From NCBI GenBank assembly GCA_030147755.1, contig JASBUW010000022.1, positions 1 through 46,591 of the forward strand: 46,591 nucleotides of DNA, in the 5' to 3' direction. Each line of letters starts with the position of its first letter. The first letter of the stretch is position 1. The position numbers and the translations under genes were made by a program. Under the pieces are notes generated by a model. That model was not told the DNA's origin, made no database searches, and saw only the letters and a program-made list of their open reading frames with translations. This document shows, one piece after another, positions 15,897 to 24,749 of the stretch. This stretch comes from Parachlamydiaceae bacterium. GTDB lineage: Bacteria > Chlamydiota > Chlamydiia > Chlamydiales > Parachlamydiaceae.

Positions 15897-16721
15897 TTAA
15901 TCAAGGATTAAAGGATAATGAATTTGCTCCTTAAGAAAATCTTGATAAGCATGGGACGGCCACGTCCCTTGATTCAATTGAAGCCTTTCTAAGACTTGAT
16001 CACGCGGAACTAAATGTACATAATCTGTTTCAAAATCAGCTTGACTAGGATCCCCTCCTATCACCTGTGCACTAAACATCCACACCCAAGTCGATTGCCC
16101 TTCATATAATCCATGCCATTTTCCATCCAAACGAGCTTGAAACCCTGTCTCTTCTAGGGTTTCTTTAAGAGCCGTTTCTAAAATAGAGTCACCTTTTTCT
16201 ACCCGCCCTTTTGGAAAAGTACTTGAATATCCCCCAAAATGTCCCGTGGGTTCTACAATGACAATTCTTCCATCGGGAAAAGTTAATAATAAGCCTGCTG
16301 AAAGACTTTTTCTTGATTGTTTGAGCTTATCTATCAGTTGCTTGTCAAACAATTGATCAATTTGGATATCTAATGGTGTTGAATCTAAGGAAGAATAAAA
16401 GGGCGCTAACGCTTGTGTATGGTCAAATTCTTTGTGAAAAGAACAAACTAAATTTGGTTCATGGAGTTGTTTTAAGAATGACGAGCGATAATCTTTTAAA
16501 GAGAGGCGTGGATGAGTGGCTAGATACGTTTGAAGTTCTTTTTCAGCCTCTTTCCGGTAAGCCACCTCGGCTTGGCTTTTTTCTGCTTGATAAAACTCTT
16601 GTTGCTTTTGCTTTAATACCTCAAGAGAGGTCTCTCCATATTCGCGTCTTTTTTGTTTCCAAAGACTCCACAAATAATTGGAGATCCATCTCTCTTGAAG
16701 TTGCTGCTGGATAGAATGCAT
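15897..16721 (-). CDS. Nudix hydrolase with long helical N-terminus
   Basis: 274 aa. The Nudix domain covers about residues 135-260. Its box reads PKGRVEKGDSILETALKETL then EETGF, with Asp and Lys in place of the usual first Glu and the Arg of G-x5-E-x7-REUxEExGU. The three metal-binding Glu positions of the EExG half are kept, so activity is possible. The first 110 residues are charged and helical (KQKQQEFYQAEKSQAEVA), with no match I know. It lies 29 bp after the kinase-like gene and is probably in the same transcript. The substrate cannot be inferred; the PKG-type box is seen in diphosphoinositol/dinucleotide polyphosphate hydrolases, among others. Confidence 0.82.
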   Translation of the reverse strand: MHSIQQQLQERWISNYLWSLWKQKRREYGETSLEVLKQKQQEFYQAEKSQAEVAYRKEAEKELQTYLATHPRLSLKDYRSSFLKQLHEPNLVCSFHKEFDHTQALAPFYSSLDSTPLDIQIDQLFDKQLIDKLKQSRKSLSAGLLLTFPDGRIVIVEPTGHFGGYSSTFPKGRVEKGDSILETALKETLEETGFQARLDGKWHGLYEGQSTWVWMFSAQVIGGDPSQADFETDYVHLVPRDQVLERLQLNQGTWPSHAYQDFLKEQIHYPLILD

Positions 16722-16750
16722 CCATCCGGCTTTAACTTGAACCGCATACT

Positions 16751-18316
16751 CTAGCTTTTTTTTTCGGCTTCTGCTTTTGCATGCATAGGGTGAATATTTT
16801 TCAAATCACTATGATGCTGAGGCTCTTGCCCAAACGCCTTTCTAATGAGATCTGCTTGAAGAGTATGTCCTTTCTCTTCTAACCCTTGAATAGCTGCCTC
16901 TACAGAAACCAGTTTTAATCCTGGTTTTGGTCCACCACTCACGGGATTATAAGTACAAAAACGAGCAGCTGTATCTTCGCTCAATTGAACATCTATCATC
17001 GCATCATCAGCTGCCACATATTTTCCTTCCCAAAACGCCCCTTGACCTGCTATTAAGCCTCTAAAAAGAATTTTGATATCATCAGCCGCTTCTTTTCTCT
17101 TAGCGAATGGAATCGTTCCATCGTCTTTCAAATAAATATTGCCAGTTCCAGGTTCCTTCACAACCACTAAATACCCTAAGTTTGGCAATCCTGCTAATTC
17201 AGGATTAAAAGAAGGTTCTTGCGGCTTATTAGATTTATCCCCTTTAGGAGCAAATGACACTTCAGTCAAGCCAAAATGGAAGGATTGCATCGGGATGTAA
17301 GCTGTTCCTTGTGGGATAGTCTTCCAATCTTGTTCATGTAGAGCTTTCACTGAATTGAGTTTTGGAGAAATTTTCTCTTCCCAAACTTTTTTTAATAAGT
17401 CGAGATTGTCTTGAAGGTATTTTCCACGGCTGACAAGAAAATCTCCAAATTCTTTTGAAAATTGTCCTTGGTTTTCCATCTCAATCACTGTAGAAGGACT
17501 AAAATTTTTGACTTGCGTTTCGATTGTTTCCCAAGTTAGACTTCTCAATAGCATGGAAGTTTGTGAGAATTTAGGATCAAATAGTTTAGTCAAATCACAG
17601 ATGACAAAACGAGGATCTGTCATATATGTACTTGGATCTAGTTCTTCGCCAAAAAAACCGGGTGTTTCTCGTTTCCAATTGCCTGCCACAAAGCTTGTAT
17701 TTTTCTGTGTTCCATCATACATCTTATCAAACGAAGCGGTCATATCAATCAAAACTAACTTTCCTTCCGGCGTCACAAGAACGTTATCATAGCGCATTCC
17801 CGGAACATCATATAAACCTGCTAAAAGAATAGAGAGGAATTGATGATTCATTTCATCGGATAACTTTCTTAGTTTTTCTGGATTATTCGTATTTTCCTTC
17901 ACAAAATCCAAAAGATCTTTCGCTTCCACATATTCCATCACCAACACATTGGGCAACAGCTCGACTGTTTCGCCATGACCAAAATCGATGACAACATTTT
18001 CTTCGTGCTGAATGAATTTTGTTTGTGGAACAGAAGCCCCTAAACTTTGAAGTGCTGCATACGCTTCTGCTTCATGCTTCAAACCAGCTGCTCTTTTTGC
18101 GTCATTGTCACGTGCCAGTAACCCTTTAATGACATATTGTCGTCCTTCTTCATCTTTGACAAAAAACAGTTTATAAGTGGAAGGCTTTGCATTGAACAGT
18201 TTAGTGAGTCGATTGGGAATAGTTGTGGGTAAAGAAGACAATGAGGAGGAATGAACTTCTTCTCTTACTAAACCAGCTGAATGACTACAACTATTAGAAT
18301 GACCAGTTACAAACAT
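16751..18316 (-). CDS. Protein/lipid-kinase-like fold protein, candidate effector
   Basis: 521 aa. The first 30 residues are Ser-rich. Residues about 45-215 follow the kinase fold: YVIKG gives a beta3-type Lys64, HEAEAYAAL gives the alphaC-type Glu82/84, VMEYVEAKDLLDF resembles the hinge, MRYDNVLV (172-181) resembles the catalytic loop with Asn178, and LVLIDMT (187-193) supplies the metal-binding Asp191. A classic HRD is absent; the loop looks more like atypical kinases (PI4K, HipA or Fam20 style). The C-terminal 300 residues are unfamiliar and end in a charged tail. AGGGGG precedes the ATG. Together with the Nudix gene it interrupts the fab-acpP order. Catalysis and secretion are inference. 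Confidence 0.6.
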   Translation of the reverse strand: MFVTGHSNSCSHSAGLVREEVHSSSLSSLPTTIPNRLTKLFNAKPSTYKLFFVKDEEGRQYVIKGLLARDNDAKRAAGLKHEAEAYAALQSLGASVPQTKFIQHEENVVIDFGHGETVELLPNVLVMEYVEAKDLLDFVKENTNNPEKLRKLSDEMNHQFLSILLAGLYDVPGMRYDNVLVTPEGKLVLIDMTASFDKMYDGTQKNTSFVAGNWKRETPGFFGEELDPSTYMTDPRFVICDLTKLFDPKFSQTSMLLRSLTWETIETQVKNFSPSTVIEMENQGQFSKEFGDFLVSRGKYLQDNLDLLKKVWEEKISPKLNSVKALHEQDWKTIPQGTAYIPMQSFHFGLTEVSFAPKGDKSNKPQEPSFNPELAGLPNLGYLVVVKEPGTGNIYLKDDGTIPFAKRKEAADDIKILFRGLIAGQGAFWEGKYVAADDAMIDVQLSEDTAARFCTYNPVSGGPKPGLKLVSVEAAIQGLEEKGHTLQADLIRKAFGQEPQHHSDLKNIHPMHAKAEAEKKS

Positions 18317-18430
18317 GATTTCCCCCTATTTATTGATAAAAAAAACAATTTATTTTAACAAACAAAATTTAAATAAATTGTAATATTTTATAATAAAAAA
18401 CACAACAAATTTTTCACTTTAAAAATATAC

Positions 18431-19183
18431 TTACATCACCAATCCACCATCCACTGTCATGACTTGCCCCGTCATGTAGTTAGATAAAGGGCTCGCTAAA
18501 AACCACACAGTATAAGCGATGTCTACTGGATCCCCCATTCGTCCTAAAGGGATTCCCTTTAAAATGGATTCTTTTTGGGCTTCATTTAATTTGTCTGTCA
18601 TCTTAGTTTGAATAAAACCGGGTGCAACACAATTCACTAAAATCTGGCGGGGAGCCAATTCTTTCGCCAGCGCTTTTGTAAATCCAATCATTCCTGCTTT
18701 AGAAGCGGCATAATTGGCTTGTCCTGCATTTCCCATCAATCCGACGACCGAACTGACATTGATAATTTTACCTTTTTTGGCTTTCATCATCGCACGCACA
18801 ACGGCACGACAGGTGTTATAACAAGATTTTAAGTTGACATCGAGAACTTTATCCCACTCTTCTTCTGACATTTTCATGAGTAATTGATCGGCTGTAATCC
18901 CTGCATTATTCACTAAGATATCGACTTGTCCAAAATCTTCTTGAATTTTCTTAAGCGTTTCATCTACAGCATTTGTTTTGGACACATCTACAGCATAGAA
19001 TTTGGCTTGTGAACTCGGATAATTTTGTTTGATTTCCTCACTTGTAGCATTTCCCGTTTCTGCATTTGTGCCCAAAATCGCCACTTTTGCACCTTCTTCG
19101 GCCAGTTTCAAAGCAATGGCTTTACCGATCCCGACATTTCCCCCTGTAATCACCGCAACTTGATCTTGCAATAGATTTTTCAT
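18431..19183 (-). CDS. fabG: 3-oxoacyl-[acyl-carrier-protein] reductase
   Basis: 250 aa short-chain dehydrogenase. It reduces beta-ketoacyl-ACP with NADPH in the elongation cycle. The TGG-x3-GIG nucleotide motif lies at residues 13-20, NNAG at 92-95, and the catalytic Ser145, Tyr158 and Lys162 are all present (YAASK). Its ATG overlaps the fabD stop by 4 bp, with GGAGA upstream, so it is translationally coupled in the fabH-fabD-fabG operon. The sequence downstream is AT-rich with no clear terminator. Confidence 0.97.
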   Translation of the reverse strand: MKNLLQDQVAVITGGNVGIGKAIALKLAEEGAKVAILGTNAETGNATSEEIKQNYPSSQAKFYAVDVSKTNAVDETLKKIQEDFGQVDILVNNAGITADQLLMKMSEEEWDKVLDVNLKSCYNTCRAVVRAMMKAKKGKIINVSSVVGLMGNAGQANYAASKAGMIGFTKALAKELAPRQILVNCVAPGFIQTKMTDKLNEAQKESILKGIPLGRMGDPVDIAYTVWFLASPLSNYMTGQVMTVDGGLVM

Positions 19184-20142
19184 CGATATTCTCCTGCTTT
19201 TTCCAAATCCGTTAGCTGCTTTAAATCTTCTATTTTCTCAATATTGATGATGGGTGCCTTTACCCCTATGCGTTTATTCATACCGCTTAAGGTTTTACCG
19301 GGACCAAACTCAATATATAAATCGACTTCTTGCAATTCCATGGCGTGAATTCCTTGTTCCCAACAAACAGAATGTGTTACTTGTTCAATTAGATAAAGGC
19401 GTACTAAATCTACCTCATGAACGATACCTCCAGGGACATTCATCGCCAGTTGCGCTGTTCCTTTCACTAAAGGAGCCTGTTGAATATAAGGAGCTAGTTT
19501 CTTTTCTGCCATTTGCATTAAACCGCTATGAAAAGCACCATGCACTTGCAAAGGCAAAACGCGCTTAGCTCCGCGTGCTTTTGCTGCTTCTGATCCGGCT
19601 TCAATACCTTTAATCGTCCCTGACAACACTATTTGACCCGGACAATTATAATTGGCAATCCACAAATCGTGCGGCAAATTGATTTCACGCACCATTTCTT
19701 TTACAACAGAAGGTTCCAATCCCATTACGACAACCATGGTCCCTTTTGTCGCTTCACACGCTTCATTCATAAACTGCCCACGATGTTGCACCAATGGTAA
19801 TGCATGACGAAAGGGGAGCCATTCTGCCGCAGTAAGAGCCGTATATTCTCCTAAGCTCAATCCCGCACACACAAAAGGCTGTAATTCGTAGAGCTCTAGC
19901 ACCACCCTTAAAATCGCGATGCTAGTCACATAAATGCCTACTTGGCTATTTTTAGTTTGTGTGAGAACTTCTTCAGGACCTTGCAAAATGATCGAAGATA
20001 ACGAGCGTTTAAGCAGATCATCTGCTTCTTCAAATGTGAGACGAGCCGCTGAAAATTCACTGACAAAATCTTGTGCCATCCCGGGATATTGCGCTCCTTG
20101 TCCCGGAAAAAGAAAAGCAATGCGTTGAAATTTTTTACTCAT
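19180..20142 (-). CDS. fabD: Malonyl-CoA:ACP transacylase
   Basis: 320 aa, normal FabD length. It moves malonyl groups from CoA to ACP. The FPGQGAQ motif is at residues 12-18, the nucleophile Ser96 lies in GLSLGE, and the catalytic His is about residue 205 in GAFHSGLM. It starts 8 bp after fabH (GGGTGG upstream) and overlaps fabG by 4 bp. Confidence 0.97.
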   Translation of the reverse strand: MSKKFQRIAFLFPGQGAQYPGMAQDFVSEFSAARLTFEEADDLLKRSLSSIILQGPEEVLTQTKNSQVGIYVTSIAILRVVLELYELQPFVCAGLSLGEYTALTAAEWLPFRHALPLVQHRGQFMNEACEATKGTMVVVMGLEPSVVKEMVREINLPHDLWIANYNCPGQIVLSGTIKGIEAGSEAAKARGAKRVLPLQVHGAFHSGLMQMAEKKLAPYIQQAPLVKGTAQLAMNVPGGIVHEVDLVRLYLIEQVTHSVCWEQGIHAMELQEVDLYIEFGPGKTLSGMNKRIGVKAPIINIEKIEDLKQLTDLEKAGEYR

Positions 20143-20150
20143 GATCCACC

Positions 20151-21143
20151 CTATATTTTAGTTAGAATAGAAGCTCCCCATGTTAATCCGCCTCCAAAAG
20201 CCGTCAGAAGAAAATGCTCTCCTTTTTTAAATTGATGCTCTTGAACTAGCTCGCACAAAGCAATCACAATGCTAGAAGCAGAGGTATTGCCATATTTGTG
20301 CACCGTCTGGTACACCTTCTCTTCAGGAATATTAAAATTTTTTGCCAAAGCATCAATAATGCGTTTATTCGCTTGATGCGGCACAAACCAACTGATGTCG
20401 GATTCTTGTAAACCCACTTTCGTTAAACATTCGCGTGCAGCCATTCCCATGCGTCTCACCGCATGTTTAAAGACTTCATTACCTGACATTTTAAAGAAGT
20501 GCTGCCGTTCTTCTACTGTTTTGGCAGAAGCAGGATGACGCGCACCGCCGGCAGGAATCATAATGCGATCTGCTAGCTGGCCATCAGAACCCAAACAGAC
20601 AGTTTCTATCTGGAATCCTTCCCCTTCTGCAGCCACAACGGCTGCTCCGGCTCCGTCCCCAAAAAGCACGCATGTTGTGCGATCTTGATAATCAACAAAA
20701 GCCGACATCTTTTCGCTAGCAACAACAAGCACATAACGATAAGTTTGAGCTTCTACAAAGGCTTTAGCAATGGAAAGGGCATACAAAAAACCGGAGCAAG
20801 CCGCTTGAACATCCATCGAACCTGCATTTTCTGCATGCAATTTTGCTTGAACAAGGTTGGCAGTACTTGGAGAAAGGTAATCGGGACTCATAGATGCCAC
20901 AATGATCATATCTAGGGCTTGAGGAGCTAAGCCACAATTCTGCAAAGCTTGTTGAGCCGCTTTAGCACCCATGTCAGAAGCGAATTCATCATCGGCAGCT
21001 ACACGCCGTTCGCGCATGCCTGTGCGAGAGACAATCCATTCATCAGAGGTGTCAACCATCTGTTCAAGATCTTGATTACTCAACACGCGTTCAGGAAGAT
21101 AAGCGCCTAATCCAATGATGCGTGCTGCGGCTTGACGAGTCAT
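20151..21143 (-). CDS. fabH: 3-oxoacyl-[acyl-carrier-protein] synthase III
   Basis: 330 aa from the chosen start. It condenses acetyl-CoA with malonyl-ACP to begin fatty-acid synthesis. The catalytic triad is visible: Cys116 in QAACSGF, His in FVPHQANKRI and Asn in KYGNTSASS. I place the start at 21143 because AAGGA is 7 nt upstream of that ATG; the ATG at 21149 would be almost on top of the Shine-Dalgarno. It is the first gene of the fabHDG operon. Confidence 0.96.
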   Translation of the reverse strand: MTRQAAARIIGLGAYLPERVLSNQDLEQMVDTSDEWIVSRTGMRERRVAADDEFASDMGAKAAQQALQNCGLAPQALDMIIVASMSPDYLSPSTANLVQAKLHAENAGSMDVQAACSGFLYALSIAKAFVEAQTYRYVLVVASEKMSAFVDYQDRTTCVLFGDGAGAAVVAAEGEGFQIETVCLGSDGQLADRIMIPAGGARHPASAKTVEERQHFFKMSGNEVFKHAVRRMGMAARECLTKVGLQESDISWFVPHQANKRIIDALAKNFNIPEEKVYQTVHKYGNTSASSIVIALCELVQEHQFKKGEHFLLTAFGGGLTWGASILTKI

Positions 21144-21274
21144 CTGCATTTCCTTGATTTAATCTCACATAGAGAAACCACTATAGCAGATGAGCTAATA
21201 AATAAGGAATCGAATCAAATAGCATGACTTTGTCAAATTAAAGACAAAGGACAATAACGACTTGATATTTTATT

Positions 21275-22324
21275 TTATAAGGAATATTTCAACCAAATGG
21301 GCATGATTTTATTCAAATAGTCCATAAATTTCCATAAACCAACACGATATTCGACAATTCCCAAATGATTCTGTTTAGACTCTGGAAAAGCAATCCCTAT
21401 CCCAAACAATCCCGGAGCAATAATTCCCGTTTTGTCGTTATAAGTTAAGGCATCCAATCCTTCTACTTTTAAATAGGATCTTTCAAAGCCCACTGCATAA
21501 ATCACTTTTGTGCATTCATGCAAATATTTTTGAAAATCTGGAGAAGATACCAACAACCGCGTTAACCGCTTTGGCAAATCTCCTTCTAAGTTCTCCCGTG
21601 CCCATTCTGCCGTCGTCCCTTTGAGTCCTGTATCATCAAAAAGAATTTCGTCGCCTAAATTGACAGCATAACGCAAAGGGTCACGATAAAAATTGATGAC
21701 TTTTTGCACAGAAGTGTGCTCTAGTAAATTGCGTAAGATTAAAATGGCTGAATGGGAAGATCCAAAAACAGCGATTGTATCATGGGATTCACAAGCAGCA
21801 GCCAGTTTTGTAGGATTCAGAGCAGTATCAAGGGAAAGCGTCGAGGGAAAAGGGTAAGATAACATTTTAGGTTCAGCACCAATCGCTAAGACGACATTTT
21901 TAAAACAATAAGACTGTTCATTTAGATTGATTTGCCAATTATGTTGGCATAATTTCAGTTCCTCTACCCATCCCGTCACACAAACGACTTGTGGTTTTAA
22001 TTGCTCTGTCACCCATTGTAGGGGTTCAGCTACTACATATAAGGGACATGTTTTATCTGGAGGTAATTGATGAAAAGCAAAGTCAGGTGGACATTGCTCA
22101 AAATGAAAGGCTTTACAGGCTAAAAAGAATTTATGGAACAAGGAAACCAGCGTATTGCTCGGTACCTGCCGCCATTTGGTTCCAAAAGCCCCGCATTTAA
22201 AAACGGGATCTATCCATACGATGGTGTGTGGATCAACACCATGATCAATGAGTTGACCAACGGCCGCAATACCAGCAGGTCCGGCTCCCACAACAGCCCA
22301 TGAAAAACTTTGGTGCTTGTCCAT
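21275..22324 (-). CDS. FAD-dependent oxidoreductase, monooxygenase-like
   Basis: About 349 aa. The N-terminus has a Rossmann FAD motif (VVGAGPAGIAAV). A second dinucleotide-like motif, VFGSSHSAI, lies near the middle, and a conserved region near the end reads IIAPGLFGIGIAFPE. The pattern fits flavin monooxygenase or pyridine-nucleotide oxidoreductase families (Pyr_redox_3); the substrate is unknown. The frame extends to 22366, but that ATG lies inside a palindrome and has no ribosome site; 22324 is preferred, though its own site is weak. It is transcribed divergently from the Sir2-like gene. Confidence 0.75.
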   Translation of the reverse strand: MDKHQSFSWAVVGAGPAGIAAVGQLIDHGVDPHTIVWIDPVFKCGAFGTKWRQVPSNTLVSLFHKFFLACKAFHFEQCPPDFAFHQLPPDKTCPLYVVAEPLQWVTEQLKPQVVCVTGWVEELKLCQHNWQINLNEQSYCFKNVVLAIGAEPKMLSYPFPSTLSLDTALNPTKLAAACESHDTIAVFGSSHSAILILRNLLEHTSVQKVINFYRDPLRYAVNLGDEILFDDTGLKGTTAEWARENLEGDLPKRLTRLLVSSPDFQKYLHECTKVIYAVGFERSYLKVEGLDALTYNDKTGIIAPGLFGIGIAFPESKQNHLGIVEYRVGLWKFMDYLNKIMPIWLKYSL

Positions 22325-22360
22325 CAGATTCTGCCTGCTTTTTCTTGTACTTTGATTAAA

Positions 22361-22378
22361 TGTCATGTTAACATGGCA
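22361..22378. promoter_or_regulatory. Palindrome in the divergent promoter region
   Basis: CATGTTAACATG (22364-22375) is a perfect 12-bp palindrome, extended to 18 bp by TG/CA with one mismatch pair. It lies between the FAD oxidoreductase and Sir2-like genes and could be an operator for both. No regulator gene is adjacent. Confidence 0.4.
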
Positions 22379-22413
22379 TTTTATGAAATTAAAGTGATAT
22401 TTATAGGAAATCC

Positions 22414-23400
22414 ATGTTATTTAAATTACGTTTCATTTTTTTATCTCTTTTATTATTCAGCGGAAATACTTTATTCGCTCAACAATCTACTATTAATCGT
22501 GAACACTATTTTGATTTTAGTTTAGGTAAAGTCTATACCTTTCATTATTGGGGTTCTGACAGTATTGAAATTAAGCTCAGTTATTTAGGTTTATTACCAG
22601 ACGATGAGTGGTTACAACAATATGCGTCTTTTTTTCATGAGGAAAAAAAGATCGATCAAGAAGGAGAAGAATTTAGCCTTTATCACTTTACATTCAATTT
22701 AGGATCTCGTGGTTCTTGTCCCGTTTGCGAGAATTATTATATCCATGGCGGCAAAACGGGATTATCTGTCGGTTGGGATGAGTACAATTTTATGACTCCC
22801 CGCTTTTTTATGGATGAAACCTCTCCTACTTGGATGCATGTCGAAACTTTAAAAAATGTTATTAAGCAACATAAAATTGCCATTCTTTGTGGACCCGGCA
22901 TGGCGGCATTAGGTGGAGTCTTACCCCGCGAAAAATTTACTGAAATATTAGGCATCGACTTTTCCTTAGAAGTAGATAAATGTACGCAAATGATGCTGAC
23001 GAATCCCGCAGGCGTCTTAAATCATTTTGCAGAGCGCTGTCAAATAGGATATTACTATCCGCCTTCTACTTTTCACTGGCAACTTGCGCAAATAGCAAAA
23101 AACAAAAATTGTCCTGTGCTCAAAGCAGACTTTGATTGTTTTTTGGAAAAAACGGGAATTCCTGTTTGGAATATCTCTAAAGATGACATTCAAGCGCTAT
23201 TAATATCACCTGAATTTGCTCAAATTGAATATTTCTTGTGTTTGGGAATAGACTATGATGACCGAGGCATTCTAGCCTATTACAAGGCGGTTTGCCCACA
23301 AGGACGCATCATTGCGATTCACCCCACCATTCCTGCTTATCTAGGAAATGAAGATTTCATCGTGCTCGACAATTTAGAGAAGGCGATTCCTCAATTATAG
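22414..23400 (+). CDS. Exported Sir2-like fold protein
   Basis: 328 aa. The first 22 residues form a Sec signal peptide, probably cut after LFA. A CPVC pair is at 102-105. From about residue 145 the order of a sirtuin fold can be followed: KIAILCGPGMAALGGVLPRE (like TGAGISAESGIPDFR), PPSTFHWQLAQIA (P-x3-H-x2-L), NCPVLKADFDCFLEKTG (like VVTQNIDGLHxxAG), then FLCLGID, GRIIAIHPTIP and a final DNLEKAIPQL as in sirtuin ends. The usual N-x-D Asn is Asp239 and the catalytic HG seems replaced by Asn253, so deacylase activity is doubtful. AGGAA precedes the ATG. Sec-exported sirtuin-like proteins are unusual. Confidence 0.6.
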   Translation: MLFKLRFIFLSLLLFSGNTLFAQQSTINREHYFDFSLGKVYTFHYWGSDSIEIKLSYLGLLPDDEWLQQYASFFHEEKKIDQEGEEFSLYHFTFNLGSRGSCPVCENYYIHGGKTGLSVGWDEYNFMTPRFFMDETSPTWMHVETLKNVIKQHKIAILCGPGMAALGGVLPREKFTEILGIDFSLEVDKCTQMMLTNPAGVLNHFAERCQIGYYYPPSTFHWQLAQIAKNKNCPVLKADFDCFLEKTGIPVWNISKDDIQALLISPEFAQIEYFLCLGIDYDDRGILAYYKAVCPQGRIIAIHPTIPAYLGNEDFIVLDNLEKAIPQL

Positions 23401-23404
23401 TTAT

Positions 23405-23445
23405 GTAGCGTAGACTTTAGTCTGCGCTACAAACGCTTTGCGTTT
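23405..23445. terminator. Double hairpin at a convergent gene end
   Basis: GTAGCGTAGACT (23405-23416) pairs with AGTCTGCGCTAC (23419-23430) with one G-T pair, and AAACGC (23431-23436) pairs with GCGTTT (23440-23445). Together they fill the whole space between the Sir2-like gene and the oppositely oriented glycosyltransferase-like gene, whose stop begins at 23445. A two-way terminator is likely. The first hairpin resembles dispersed GTAGCGCAGACT elements I remember from other genomes. Confidence 0.6.
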
Positions 23446-24572
23446 TACCGAAAAATCTCTTTTAATCGCTCTTGCCAGTTCTCATCATAACCAACAGCCT
23501 CTTTTATTTGATTAAACGCTTCTTCATCAAAAGAGGATTGCCCTAAAGATTTTAATTCTTTTAAGAAGTCATCCGTTGTAGTCACACTTTTACAGAGATC
23601 TTTCTTAATTAAACGATCGTGAAACGTATCATGTCCTATTTGCATGACAGGCAAGCCTGCCAAGCACGTTTGATAAATGAGACTCGTTTGATAGTAAAAT
23701 GCTGCATCCGCTAAAATTTGAACGTCATCCGTCGACAATTGCGATAAGACACAAGCAAAAGGAGCAGTTGAATCGTTGATAGGCAAAAGCTTTGCTTCTT
23801 CATTACGCTTTTTAGCTCCTCCATGTTGATGGATCACAACAATATAGTCTGAGAAGTCTTCTTTTTGCGCTGCTTGCGTTAACATTCTTGCTGTTGCCGG
23901 TAAAGCTTTTTCAAAATAGGTCTCATTATTACCTCCTATGTAGACAAGAATTTTCTGGCCTTTATCTACTAAATGAGGGTTTGCTACAAAAAATTGACGG
24001 CGCATCTCTGCTCGATGCTGCGCATCCAAGCGTGCCTGTCGAATTTCCATCGCTTTATCTAACGAGTAATAGCCCACTCCCCAACATGGCTTATCTTTTA
24101 AATTAAAAGGCAATCCAGGCTCTTCTTCCAATCCTTCTTCAAGGAGATAAGGATTCGCCACAATCACTCCATTCGCTACGCGCATCACTTGCACAGCAGT
24201 TTGTGAATATCCTCCACCTACCCAATTATCCGGATTATCATAATACGCCAAATGAAGCTTTTTATATTCACGTAAAGCCAGGTGAATCTGTACCGCAAAA
24301 AGATGTCCCACATCTGTCACGATGACATCTGCAGCAGAGCACACCTTAGCCACTTCCTGGGCTAGTTGCTGCTGTTCATCTCCCCTTTGATATAAGTCAA
24401 GATTGTTAGGATTCAATTCCCTGACTTTTAATTGCCGCTTCTCCAAAGCTTCTTTAACGGACCCCGTTGTATAAGTCCAAACGACATAACCTTGCTTTTC
24501 TAAAATGGGTTGATAATCAGCAATTTGATTAGCAGATCCTAAGTGGCAAACAATAAAACAAATAACTGTCAT
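23445..24572 (-). CDS. GT-B-like glycosyltransferase of unknown specificity
   Basis: 375 aa, no export signal. The N-terminal half starts with a Rossmann-like strand (VICFIVCHLGSANQI) and holds ADVIVTDVGHL. The second half has KILVYIGGNNETY, then a C-terminal region with QTCLAGLPVMQIGHD, resembling the nucleotide-sugar site of GT-B enzymes (UDP-GlcNAc 2-epimerase/MurG style). No catalytic assignment can be made. AAGGATG precedes the ATG. It stands alone between a convergent and a divergent neighbour. It could act on lipopolysaccharide or on a protein. Confidence 0.55.
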   Translation of the reverse strand: MTVICFIVCHLGSANQIADYQPILEKQGYVVWTYTTGSVKEALEKRQLKVRELNPNNLDLYQRGDEQQQLAQEVAKVCSAADVIVTDVGHLFAVQIHLALREYKKLHLAYYDNPDNWVGGGYSQTAVQVMRVANGVIVANPYLLEEGLEEEPGLPFNLKDKPCWGVGYYSLDKAMEIRQARLDAQHRAEMRRQFFVANPHLVDKGQKILVYIGGNNETYFEKALPATARMLTQAAQKEDFSDYIVVIHQHGGAKKRNEEAKLLPINDSTAPFACVLSQLSTDDVQILADAAFYYQTSLIYQTCLAGLPVMQIGHDTFHDRLIKKDLCKSVTTTDDFLKELKSLGQSSFDEEAFNQIKEAVGYDENWQERLKEIFR

Positions 24573-24678
24573 TGCGCATCCTTTATTGATAAATGTTTAA
24601 ATAAATATTTATGGCACGAAATTTGCAACTATTTAATATTTAATTGTTAACAGCGATTTTCCTATAAAAAAATAAGCC

Positions 24679-24708
24679 TTGCACAAATATAAATAAAGAC
24701 TCTTTATA
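24679..24708 (+). promoter_or_regulatory. Candidate promoter of the TPR/MFS operon
   Basis: TTGCAC (24679-24684), 18-nt spacer, TTTATA (24703-24708), about 41 nt before the ATG at 24750. The surrounding sequence is AT-rich, so this is a moderate match. Confidence 0.35.
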
Positions 24709-24749
24709 AAACAAGAGAGGCACATTCAATATTTTCTCATAGGTAACTT

